From Isoetes taiwanensis (lineage: Eukaryota > Streptophyta > Lycopodiopsida > Isoetales > Isoetaceae): a stretch of 64,000 nucleotides of DNA. The notes under the pieces are model-generated. The model searched no databases. It saw only the letters and a list, made by a program, of their open reading frames with translations, and was not told the DNA's origin. The stretch's first letter is position 1, and the number at the start of each line of letters is the position of its first letter. The translations under genes and the position numbers were made by a program. This document shows positions 9,901 to 19,503 of this stretch, piece by piece. The DNA is taken from the NCBI GenBank assembly GCA_021234155.1, contig JAJEKV010000003.1, positions 16,474,386-16,538,385 of the forward strand, read 5' to 3'.

Positions 9901-10980
9901 GCAGACCAAGCTAAGACCTCCTTCATAACCCCTTGGGGAACCTTTGCCATGCAAAAAATGCCCTTTGGATTGATGAATGCATCTGCTACATTCCAAAGGG
10001 CTATGGATAAAATCTTTCAAAGCATGCCTCTTGATAAATTTAGGGTGTTTCTTGATGACCTTTGCCTAGGAACACTGATAGAGCAACACATGAAACTTCT
10101 AACTGTGATCATGAGTCTGTGCAGGGAAAGTGGTGCATGTTTAAATCCAAAGAAGTGTATTTTTCTATGTTCAAAAGGTGAGCTGTTAGGACATGAAGTA
10201 TCTGCTCAAGGAATCAAAGTCTCAGAAGGTAAGATGGAAGCACTCAAGAAAGTAGTGCCACCTCAAAATCTGAGGCAAGTGAAGAGCTTTATGGGACTTA
10301 CTAGTTTTTTAAGAATCTATGTACCTAATTTCTCACATATTATGGGTCCTATAGCAAATCTGACAAGAGTAGGCAAGTACAGCAAACATGAGAGCAAACA
10401 TATGGAAGTAAATTGGACACCAGAGTGCCAGGCTGCTTTTGAGTTGCTCATCACTCGAATTTCTCAATCAGAAGCTTTAAAACCACCTGATCATAATCTT
10501 CCTTTTAAAGTTTATATAAGTATCAGTAACAAGGCTGTTGGCATTTCTCTACTACAGGATCATGGCATAATAGCCTTTACAAGCAAGATATGGTCAGACA
10601 CAGAAATGAGATATGCTAGATTGGAAAAAAGTGCTGCTGGAATAATGTGGTTCCTACAAAGACTTGGACATATTGTCCAACACAATGAGATAAAGGTGCT
10701 TATGCACCAAAATCCCCTTCCATTATTATTTCAGAAAAGTCAAAGCAAAGCCAAGTTATGCAGGTGGGCCTGCAAAAATCAAGATTATAATCTTAATGTC
10801 AAAACAATCAAAACCATTAAGAGCCCTAGTGACTATCTTACAGAGAGAGCTTTTGAATTTGAGGATTTTGAAGGATTGCAGGACATGGAAATACCTCAGG
10901 AGATTGGAGACTCTACCAACCTTGTTTTATCTAGCAAGATGAATGAGGATTGTCAATTTGACCTTATTGAATTTCTGTAG
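6964..10980 (+). CDS. element A1 Gag-Pol polyprotein up to premature stop
   Basis: One open frame encodes Gag and most of Pol. I place the start at the ATG at 6964; the frame is open upstream but begins in the PBS. In order: retrotrans_gag region (~7100-7560); three CCHC knuckles (7813-7956, each CX2CX4HX4C); retropepsin-like protease with DGGSS (Asp codon 8425) and LLLGRRW (~8653); archaeal-type RNase H with its four acidic residues (codons 8920, 9040, 9112, 9262); reverse transcriptase (palm Asp 9862, FLDD 10054-10059); and a gypsy RNase H remnant (~10500-10830) without its first and third catalytic Asp. Translation stops at TAG 10978, where copy A2 has CAG, cutting off integrase. The site is CTGCAG in A2 and CTGTAG here, as expected from deamination of a methylated CHG cytosine. 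RNase H before RT is an unusual order. Confidence 0.9.
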   Translation: MPPSRRSEQTEAPEPTDPIGMPSSSNMPPNLTLPPIFELNLPITPPIFEPSMNANQFLKTFEDYYKDYGNKKGCKFSEFVKCMKSNEPEAWCEHVTTVMGTNTYESLVEQFLSKFGKLSAPQELANELQTFCIRSGESINQYVERFSAYLRKCQKSHIPTPSLFFVAAFIKGLAPRPRIHKKMLRIQNQEGFDSIHKAFAKATSISAELSFLPDTCHPHVSDPFYPDYEQEPVYVVKEKRKAKVEEEAQPNESKAEMVKMTETIAELTKQLMEMKNSIKTYPPCIHCTKNTHPSDICYYRACLKCGKKGHYGKVCPVCKFCKEIGHYEDRCLVKEYLEKQEQGKKAETSASVRFLEEEAFQEAVMAVQTRAMAENKKDANSGQYQEKEIQKEDQAYQVIAPAPAERFQRKDKDLDDFEHILKNSKVTLDLLTLLRIAPSYRQKVINSSNVETVSFASEIVLTQEEEDPGAFTCSAKIGAHQLPRVLLDGGSSLNVMPQHIMQKCGLKITKPSPMVLRSFSNAKIMPLGVVTGVPVETEGIVVQASFFVVAFEFGNSTTDIYDLLLGRRWMSTVDARPVWSKGECTISDGVKKTTLYNKSGSTNICSFLEEEMLEQSTMGFYKLPLAMDLLDELVPSYSSNSIDHKNSGVIWFDGGISVKLGVASSSAIIKDCANRLLSKVGRIHVGITSNMAEYRALLAGLQEAISLGLTEVTIYGDSQLICRQVNGEYQAKNQEMQLLKEEALSWLSKFNKWSLNYIPRDENCEADALCRSVLLDYLAEGAIKEEELEHEEIAQLHPILVIDAQQEKEVKELTITKNDEIRTLFLGDMFKTQKEASLQEFFEEWKDVFAWDYTELVGVKTEICEFEIKMKEGTKPVMQKLRKINRSLLTLIREELLKMKEAEVITEITNPEWLSCIVPVEKKNKTIRICIDYRDLNKATIKDCYPLPFLEEVLHATAGKEIYSFLDGFLGFNQIKIKEADQAKTSFITPWGTFAMQKMPFGLMNASATFQRAMDKIFQSMPLDKFRVFLDDLCLGTLIEQHMKLLTVIMSLCRESGACLNPKKCIFLCSKGELLGHEVSAQGIKVSEGKMEALKKVVPPQNLRQVKSFMGLTSFLRIYVPNFSHIMGPIANLTRVGKYSKHESKHMEVNWTPECQAAFELLITRISQSEALKPPDHNLPFKVYISISNKAVGISLLQDHGIIAFTSKIWSDTEMRYARLEKSAAGIMWFLQRLGHIVQHNEIKVLMHQNPLPLLFQKSQSKAKLCRWACKNQDYNLNVKTIKTIKSPSDYLTERAFEFEDFEGLQDMEIPQEIGDSTNLVLSSKMNEDCQFDLIEFL

Positions 10981-12226
10981 AATGGAGAGCTGCCTGAAAA
11001 CATGGATACTAAGCAAACCAGAAGATTTAGAGCTAAAGCTAAAACATTCAAGATGGTAGGAGATGTATTGTGCAAGATTGATCATAATGGGGTGCTTTTG
11101 AGATGTGTCAGCAGATCTGAAGCTGAGCTGATTGTGGAAGCATGTCATGAAGGCATTTGTGGTGGGCATTTTGCAGCTGAAACCACTGCAAAGAAGATCA
11201 TCAGGTCAGGCTACTTCTGGCCAAGTTTGTTCAAAGATTGTTATGAGACAATCAAAAGATGCCATAAATGTCAAATTCATGGTAGAAGAATCCTTCAACC
11301 TGCTGCTCTCACTGGTATTGTATCTCCTGGTCCTTTTCAAATTTGGGGATTGGACTTTATAGGGCCTATATTTCCTGAATCTCAAGGTCGGCATGAATAC
11401 ATCCTAGTTGCTCTGATTATTTTACCAAATGGGTGGAAGCAATTCCACTTAGACAGAACAAATGCTCGACAAGCTGCTAGATTTTTACATGAGCACATAT
11501 GCACTAGGTTTGGCATTCCTTTCAAAATTGTATCGATAGGGGAACGCTAGTTCATAAATGATGTCATTAGTAATTTCTTGAAAGCATTAAAGATCAAACA
11601 TGTGAAAAGTTCTGCCTATTATCCTCAAGGCAATGGGCAAGGTGAGTCAACAAATAAAGTATTGAAGAGCATTCTAAAAAAAAACAGTTGAAGTTCATAA
11701 AAAGATTGGCATATTAAACTGCATGATGCATTGTGGGCATATAGGACCACTGTGAAAAATGCTACTAACCATACACCTTTTAGCCTTGTCTATGGTGTTG
11801 AAGGCGTGGTTCAGTTGAGCTAGAGTTGCCATCACTCAGGTTGGCAATGAAGATCCAAATGCAGCTAGAGGATGCTTACAAAGACAGGTATGAGAAGTTG
11901 CTTATGCTTGAAGAAGAGAGGCTGGAAGCTGAGAATGTGAACCTGAGAAAAAAGGCCAAGGATGTAGCAGCTTTCAAAGCTGCACACAAGTTACAAGGAA
12001 GTTTCAAAGTAGATGAATTGGTACTCAAGTGGAATAAAGCAAAGGAAGATTCAAAGGTAAGTTTGATGGCCTATGGGAAGGTCCTTTCAAGATCCATGCA
12101 ATTGCGGTACAAGTTCTTATCTTACTGCAAGAAATTGGTACAGGGAGATTGCTAGCTAATCCTATAAACACATTGCATTTGAAAAGGTATTGGGAGCAAC
12201 ATATCTGCCTGATCTTATTTGAGTAA
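10981..12226 (+). pseudogene. element A1 integrase region, interrupted
   Basis: This is the continuation of the A1 frame past the stop. An HHCC zinc-binding module (~11140-11270) is followed by the integrase core. The frame is then lost several times between 11409 and 12120 (differences from A2 at 11409, 11460-11480, 11536-11550, 11640, 11800 and 12055-12125). Nearly all differences fall at CAG or CTG in A2, so sequencing-consensus error is a serious alternative to mutation. The GPY/F-like tail and final HLKRYW motif are still readable, ending at TAA 12224. A2 carries the better integrase copy. Confidence 0.8.
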
Positions 12227-12982
12227 ACATGTTGTAGTGCTTTTAGTTAGGAAGTATATGATAATTCTGAGCAATAGTTGTCAGAGTCTTTGTTAGTATT
12301 TCAAGTTTAAAATGATAAAAGACATAAAGAAAAAAAAAAAAAAAAAGGGAGAAAGAAAATCAAACAAAACATAGAGTTCTAGGTAAAGTAGGTTTTATTA
12401 TTAAGCAGTTTACACTTTCAGAGAGAAGGTGGTTGCTGATTGAAGGCCAGATTTCAAACAAAATACTGCTTCAGGCTGAGCACGAGTTTATCTTGTTGAT
12501 GCTAACATTTTGCACCACTTGCCAGATCCATCAGACTGATCAAACTCATCAGAATATGACTTAGCCTGCATATACATGAGACTTGTATTCTTTTTCAAAT
12601 GCAGATTTCCATCAAGCAGCTATGCATCCATGGAGAAAAGCTGTTGCAGAAGATATACTAACAGTTTTAAGGTGTCATTCCAGGTTCATTTGTTTTCCCT
12701 CCACGTCCATCTGATCACTATAGCCTGAAACATATGACCATTGCTTCCAAGTCTTGTCAAGCTGCTACCAAAAGTTGCCTCCCATAGTCACTCACCTAAA
12801 GGCAACTCAGAAACACAAGTTCAAACAGAACAAGAAGAATATTGCTGCTGATCATGTCAATTATTCCAACAGTTTCTGAAGATTACCTGTCAGTCTGTAT
12901 ATTCATATTCATACTCAAGTTTTCTAACTGAATATCACAGGCTGAGGGGACCAGCCACATCCTTTCCTTTGTTTAGCATCAT
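12227..12982 (+). other. element A1 3' untranslated region
   Basis: Non-coding stretch between the integrase end and the next LTR. It contains an A-rich run near 12330-12347 and the conserved GGCTG hairpin at 12940-12956. I see no env-like ORF and none of the ~168-bp tandem repeats found in the B, G and H 3' regions. Confidence 0.7.
12940..12956 (+). other. pre-U3 hairpin / candidate polypurine tract of A1
   Basis: GGCTGAGGGGACCAGCC forms a 5-pair stem (GGCTG with CAGCC) around the purine-rich loop AGGGGAC, 26 bases before the LTR start at 12983. The bases directly next to U3 (gtttagcatca) are not a purine run, so where plus-strand priming starts is unclear. Confidence 0.5.
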
Positions 12983-15638
12983 GTTGCCTGGCTATAGCAG
13001 GCAACATATACAAGGCTCCTGAGCAATATCACAGGCAAAGATTTGAAGACCAAGAATACTGAAAACCAAAAGATTTGAAGAAAACCAAAAGATTTGAAGA
13101 CCAAAGATGCTGATGAAGAACCCAAAGGATGACTTTAAGTCAAGACACAAGTTCACAACTCAAACTCCAAGGATTGAATGCATTCTCTAGCTCTGAAGGC
13201 ACTTGTGAAGTTTGGAAGACCCCTGTGAAGATGGCAAGCTATGATATGGTATTTATCTTTCTCATGTTGTGATGATTCTCTATTTGCCTTTTGTTCCATC
13301 ATACCATCATCCTTTATCCTATTTTTTCACCTTCATTGCCTTTTCACATCCTATACCATCATGTATTTCATATGTAACCATTTGTTTCATAGTTGACCTA
13401 CCATTACCTAGGGCACATTTTCCAAGGGAGTTGTCAAACCTAAAAGTTGCCTAGCATCAAGTTCCATATCATCATTTTCATCTCATGCCTTGCCATTCCA
13501 TTATCACACACTTCATACCAAGTAGCTAAAGCAAAAAAAAAAAAAAAAAAAAAAAAAACATATGTGCTAAGCACAAAAAACACAAAAAAGCACAAAAATG
13601 CCTAGTCACCATCTCTAAGTGACATGGCATGATGACTAGATATACATGTCATCACCTCCAAAGCTACTTTGGTCCACTCATCATTTGCCACTTTCATGTC
13701 TCATTCATCATGTTGCCACCTAAGCACCAAATTTCCACATCATCACATCACTCCACATCATCAAATGATGACTAGGCAAGTTTTGACCAAACTCAAAATT
13801 GGTCAACCTAATGATCAAATTACCTTGGGAAGTGAACCTACTAGCCTTGTTTACCCTAGTTGACCTATTTTTTCCACCTTTCCACTACATTTTCACCTAT
13901 TGCCACCTCATCATCAAAATATCAAGGGGCATTTGAAATCTTGAAATTCCATCCAGGCAAAATGCCTTGTTTGACCAACACACATCACCATTGACTTTGC
14001 CCAGTCATCATTGATTCATCCTTTTTTGAACAAAAATCAAAGTATTATTTTTTCAAAATTTGGCCTTGCCATCTTGAAGCTCCCATGAAAATATGCCACC
14101 TGGCACAAAAAATCTCCAAAAAAGACCCTATATAGACCTTCAAATTTCATTTCTTGGGAACCGTGCCCATTGCCAAAAAAAAAAATACAAAAAATTTCCT
14201 ATTCTACCCCCCCCTGACCTAGATTCCTTTCCAGCCTATCCGCACCCTCCACGTGGCTCACCCGGGCATGTGGGGCGATTGGAAATCTCGGATCCCACGT
14301 GGGCAAGACACGTCAATTTACAAGTCCACCTAGATCGAGCTATATATCACCTGATCTGATTTTTTGATGTCGGCCTGTGGGATATATCAGATTGAACCCT
14401 AAAATTTGAACTTGCCAAGAAACCTCCATTCTGTTGGGCCAAACGAAGTAATCATTGCATCTGTTGGCCGGTTTTGTCCTACTCCACCTAAAGAACAGTT
14501 CAATTAAACCAAAACCGTGGCATTGATTGCGAATTTGCCAAGATCTGGCCGGAGACAGGGGATTTTAAAAAGGGGTTTGTTCTACTGAATTTTTTCGAGG
14601 GCCATAAAGCGGTTTGAAGACCGAGGAGCGTGAAGTCGTGGCGTCTGAGCTTCGCGAAGATCCTCCCCGCTTGAAATCAAAATCTGAGGCATATGTGATG
14701 AAATATCCTTGAATCTTTCGAAACTTGAAGTTTATTTTGATTGAGTTGTTCTTGGGTGATCCAGTCGGACATTCTTGAATACCTTGTGTTGTGAATTTGC
14801 TGTTTTGACTTAATGAAAATCGGAATTTGGGAAAAGACTGTGTGAAACTATGATTAAACTCATTTTACTCTGCATTGTCATTTACAATTGAGCATAAAGG
14901 AATTGAGCAGAATACAACTAGTGTTTGTTTAAGTCATAGTTAGGAGATAAAATTGAAACGATCTGCAGAACATATGCCCTTTGGAAAAGACTAAGAATAG
15001 ATCTTTTCTTCGAATCATCTGTTAGTTTGTAGGCATTTCTAGCATCCAAGTAACTATTAGAAGCATCAGTAGTGAGTATTAAGAGCAGAGAAAACAAAAG
15101 AAAGGGGATTGACAATTAGAGTGCAAGGACAGTTATAGACATTGCCATTGAAACTCTGTTAATGCATGTTACAGCAAGAATTCAAGCTTTGTTTGAACCA
15201 AGTGAGCATATGCACATGACCTACAGGAGCACACCTAGGTGTGGGAATTTGTTTCTACCATAGAAGATCATTGTTTAGCATTTGGCAAAATCGAGCTCAA
15301 TGTCCGGGCCATTGACCAAAAATTGACCCAGTCAGGAAGTTGATTTGTGAGAAATCTGTAAGCATTTTGCCTGTAGACTTTTCACAACAGTTTTCTGGAA
15401 TTGGCTAGCATACCTTGGTAAAGATTTCAAGTGCTTTTGAAATAGATGCATGGTTTGGTGAATGTTTGAGTGCTGCTAGTTTCTTTTGCTTTAGGGACTC
15501 TAGTGGATTTGGTATTTCCTTGCAAATTCAGAGATGTTTTGCAGTGCAGATTGATCACCTCAAGTGATCTGGAGGTCCTGACCATCAAAACACCCTTGTA
15601 AGGCCCCAGTTGGAGACCACCCAGGATAATCTCCAACA
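12983..15638 (+). mobile_element. middle LTR of element A array
   Basis: Uninterrupted LTR of 2656 bases, TGTTGCC...CCAACA, shared between A1 (as 3' LTR) and A2 (as 5' LTR). It carries a 26-A tract at 13533-13558 (site of insertion J in the sister LTR), a TATA-like box at 14129-14135, the U5 hairpin plus PBS-like motif at 15553-15583, and the terminal hairpin ending at 15637. An internal-LTR-internal order like this points to unequal recombination between LTRs or to tandem insertion. Confidence 0.9.
14129..14135 (+). promoter_or_regulatory. TATA-like box of middle LTR A
   Basis: TATATAG at the position equivalent to 5389-5395 in the 5' LTR. It is the likely core promoter for a transcript running into A2. 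Confidence 0.5.
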
Positions 15639-15641
15639 TTT

Positions 15642-15659
15642 TGGAGGTCCTACCGAGAT
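15642..15659 (+). other. primer-binding site of A2
   Basis: Identical to the A1 site (TGGAGGTCCTACCGAGAT), three bases after the LTR end. It is complementary to the 3' end expected for tRNA-Gln. Confidence 0.75.
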
Positions 15660-15707
15660 ATCCCTCCTGGAAATTAAGAACTCACCTGGAAATAGAAAAA
15701 AAAAAAC

Positions 15708-16763
15708 ATGCCTCCAAGTAGGAGAAGTGAGCAGACTGAAGCTCCAGAACCTACTGATCCCATTGGAATGCCCAGTTCAAGCAATATGCCTCCTAATTTG
15801 ACTCTGCCTCCTATTTTTGAACTGAACCTGCCAATTACTCCTCCTATTTTTGAGCCCAGCATGAATGCCAATCAATTCTTGAAGACATTTGAAGACTACT
15901 ACAAAGATTATGGTAATAAAAAAGGTTGTAAGTTCTCTGAATTTGTGAAATGTATGAAATCTAATGAACCTGAAGCATGGTGTGAACATGTTACTACTGT
16001 TATGGGTACTAATACTTATGAGAGTCTTGTAGAACAGTTCTTGAGCAGGTTTGGAAAGCTGTCAGCACCACAAGAGCTTGCCAATGAGCTTCAAACTTTC
16101 TGCATTCGAAGTGGAGAAAGCATCAACCAATATGTTGAAAGATTCAGTGCCTACCTTAGAAAATGCCAAAAGAGTCATATCCCCACTCCATCTCTCTTCT
16201 TTGTAGCTGCTTTTATCAAAGGTCTAGCTCCTAGGCCAAGAATTCACAAGAAAATGCTTAGGATCCAAAACCAAGAAGGTTTTGATTCTATACATAAAGC
16301 CTTTGCCAAAGCTACTTCTATATCTGCAGAACTATCTTTCCTACCTGACACTTGCCACCCACATGTCTCAGATCCTTTCTATCCTGATTATGAACAAGAA
16401 CCTGTGTATGTTGTGAAGGAAAAAAAAAAGCCAAAGGTTGAGGAAGAAGCTCAACCCAATGAATCAAAAGCTGAGATGGTCAAGATGACTGAAACTATAG
16501 CAGAGTTGACTAAGCAACTCATGGAGATGAAAAATAGCATAAAAACTTATCCACCCTGCATTCATTGTACCAAGAATACTCACCCTAGTGACATTTGTTA
16601 TTACAGGGCTTGCTTGAAGTGTGGGAAGAAAGGTCATTATGGAAAGGTTTGCCCAGTGTGCAAGTTCTGCAAAGAGATTGGCCATTATGAGGATAGATGC
16701 TTGGTGAAGGAGTATTTGGAGAAACAAGAACAAGGCAAAAAGCCGAGACTAGTGCATCTGTAA
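15708..16763 (+). CDS. element A2 Gag (frame lost after the zinc knuckles)
   Basis: The ATG at 15708 corresponds to that of A1. It encodes the retrotrans_gag region and the same three CCHC knuckles (~16557-16700). The frame departs at ~16738-16745, where A1 reads CAAAAAAGCTGAGAC and this copy CAAAAAGCCGAGAC: one A lost and CTG changed to CCG. The reading continues in another frame through 16897. Gag is the structural protein of the virus-like particle; the knuckles bind RNA. The loss next to an A-run and a CTG could be technical. Confidence 0.85.
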   Translation: MPPSRRSEQTEAPEPTDPIGMPSSSNMPPNLTLPPIFELNLPITPPIFEPSMNANQFLKTFEDYYKDYGNKKGCKFSEFVKCMKSNEPEAWCEHVTTVMGTNTYESLVEQFLSRFGKLSAPQELANELQTFCIRSGESINQYVERFSAYLRKCQKSHIPTPSLFFVAAFIKGLAPRPRIHKKMLRIQNQEGFDSIHKAFAKATSISAELSFLPDTCHPHVSDPFYPDYEQEPVYVVKEKKKPKVEEEAQPNESKAEMVKMTETIAELTKQLMEMKNSIKTYPPCIHCTKNTHPSDICYYRACLKCGKKGHYGKVCPVCKFCKEIGHYEDRCLVKEYLEKQEQGKKPRLVHL

Positions 16764-19503
16764 GATTCTTGGAAGAAGAAGCATTCCAGGAAGTCATGGC
16801 AAGACAAACTAGAGCTATGGCTGAGAACAAGAAGGATGCAAACTCAGGTCAGTACCAAAGAGAAAGAAATTCAAAAAGAAGATCAAGCTTATCGTAATAG
16901 CTCCTGCTCCTGCTGAAAGATTCGGAGAAAAAGATAAAGATTTGGATGACTTTGAACATATTCTTAAGAATTCTAAGGTGACTTTGGATTTATTAACTTT
17001 GTTGAGGATTGCTCCTAGTTATAGGCAGAAAGTAATCAACTCTAGTAATGTAGAAACAGTTTCTTTTGCTTCTGAAATTGTACTAACTCAGGAAGAGGAA
17101 GACCCTAGTGCCTTTACATGTTCAGCAAAAATTGGTGTTCATCAACTTCCTAGAGTTTTGTTAAATGGCGGTTCTTCTTTGAATGTGATGCCTCAGCATA
17201 TAATGCAAAAATGTGGTTTAAAGATCACAAAACCTTCACCAATGGTGTTAAGATCATTTTCTAATGCTAAAATCATGCCTTTAGGTGTTGTTACAGGTGT
17301 GCCAGTGGAAACTGAAGGGATTGTGGTTCAAGCCAGTTTTTTTGTGGTTGCTTTCGAGTTTGGCAACAGCACTACTGACATTTATGACTTGTTGCTTGGC
17401 AGGAGATGGATGTCTACAGTTGATGCCAGACCTGTATGGTCAAAAGGAGAATGTACCATATCTGATGGAGTAAAAAAGACAACTCTCTACAACAAGTCAG
17501 GGAGTACTAATATCTGTAGTTTTTGGAAGAAGAAATGCTTTCGAACAAAGCACCATGGGATTTTATAAACTACCTTTAGCTATGGATCTTCTAGATGAAC
17601 TGGTACCCTCTTACTCTTCTAACTCAATAGATCACAAAATTCCGGTGTCATCCGGTTTGATGGTGGAATATCCGTTAAGCTAGGAGTGGCATCTTCTTAC
17701 GCTATAATCAAAGATTGTGCTAACAGTTTGCTTTCAAAAGTTGGCGGGATACATGTTGGCATAACCTCCAACATGGCTGAGTCTGAAAGCCCTTTTGGCT
17801 GGCCTGCAAGAAGCTATTTCATTAGGACTAACAGAGGTAACCATTTATGGTGATTCTCAATTGATATGCAGGCGGGTCAATGGTGAGTATCAAGCCAAGA
17901 ATCAAGAAATGCGATTCTTTGAAAGAAGAAGCCTTGAGCTGGTTGAGCAAATTTAACAAATGGAGTTTGAATTACATACCAAGAGATGAAAATTGTGAAG
18001 CGGATGCCTATATGCGAAGTGTGTTGCTTTGGATTACCTTCTTTGAAGGAGCTATCAAAGAAGAAGAGTTGGAACATGAAGAGATTGCACAACTACATCC
18101 CATTCTGGTAATAGATGCAATGACAAGAGAAAGAGGTAAAGGAACCACTATTACCAAGAATGATGAGATTAGAACTCGTTTCTAGGAGATATGTTTAAAA
18201 CTCGAAAGAAGCATCATTACAAAATTTTTTGAAGAATGGAAAGATGTATTTGCATGGGATTACACGGAGTTGGTAGGTGTAAAAACTGAGATATGTGAGT
18301 TTGAAATAAAGATGAAAGAAGGAACTAAACCTGTCATGCAAAAACTGAGAAAGATAAATAGATCTTTGCTAACTTTGATCAGAGAAGAATTATTAAAGAT
18401 GAAAGAAGCTGAAGTTATCACTGAGATAACAAACCCTGAATGGCTGTCATGCATAGTACCTGTTGAAAAAAAGAACAAAACTATACGCATATGCATAGAT
18501 TATAGAGACCTTAATAAGGCTACTATAAAAGACTGTTATCCACTTCCCTTTCTAGAAGAAGTGCTTCATGCAACTGCTGGTAAAGAGATTTATTCATTTC
18601 TAGATGGATTTTTAGGTTTTAATCAAATTAAAATCAAGGAAGCAGACCAAGCTAAGACCTCCTTCATAACCCCTTGGGGAACCTTTGCCATGCAAAAAAT
18701 GCCCTTTGGATTGATGAATGCATCTGCTACATTCCAAAGGGCTATGGATAAAATCTTTCAAAGCATGCCTCTTGATAAATTTAGGGTGTTTCTTGATGAC
18801 CTTTGCCTAGGAACACTGATAGAGCAACACATGAAACTTCTAACTGTGATCATGAGTCTGTGCAGGGAAAGTGGTGCATGTTTAAATCCAAAGAAGTGTA
18901 TTTTTCTATGTTCAAAAGGTGAGCTGTTAGGACATGAAGTATCTGCTCAAGGAATCAAAGTCTCAGAAGGTAAGATGGAAGCACTCAAGAAAGTAGTGCC
19001 ACCTAAAACTCTGAGGCAAGTGAAGAGCTTTATGGGACTTACTAGTTTTTTAAGAATCTATGTACCTAATTTCTCACATATTATGGGTCCTATAGCAAAT
19101 CTGACAAGAGTAGGCAAGTAATGCAAACAAACATGAGAGCAAACATATGGAAGTAAATTGGACACCAGAGTGCCAGGCTGCTTTTGAGTTGCTCATCACT
19201 CGAATTTCTCAATCAGAAGCTTTAAAACCACCTGATCATAATCTTCCTTTTAAAGTTTATATAAGTATCACTAACAAGGCTGTTGGCAGTTCTCTACTAC
19301 AGGATCATGGCATAATAGCCTTTACAAGCAAGATATGGTCAGACACAGAAATGAGATATGCTAGATTGGAAAAAAGTGCTGCAGGAATAATGTGGTTCCT
19401 ACAAAGACTTGGACATATTGTCCAACATAATGAGGTAAAGGTGCTTATGCACCAAAATCCCCTTCCATTATTATTTCAGAACCTGCAAAATTCAAGATTA
19501 TAA
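16764..19503 (+). pseudogene. element A2 Pol: protease, RNase H, RT, frame-broken
   Basis: The protease region is open at 16942-17568, but its catalytic Asp is Asn (aat at ~17163, LLNGG instead of LLDGG). The archaeal-type RNase H (17640-18060) is riddled with small indels and substitutions, nearly all at sites that are CAG or CTG in A1. RT is open at 18270-19121 with its FLDD. The decayed gypsy RNase H is at 19147-19503. At ~19482 a deletion of about 33 bases relative to A1 removes the residues around the WAC motif. As it stands this copy cannot make a complete Pol. Confidence 0.85.

Noticed and set aside
6901-10980. Ty1/copia assignment
   Set aside because: Integrase follows RT and RNase H in every element, the opposite of copia order.
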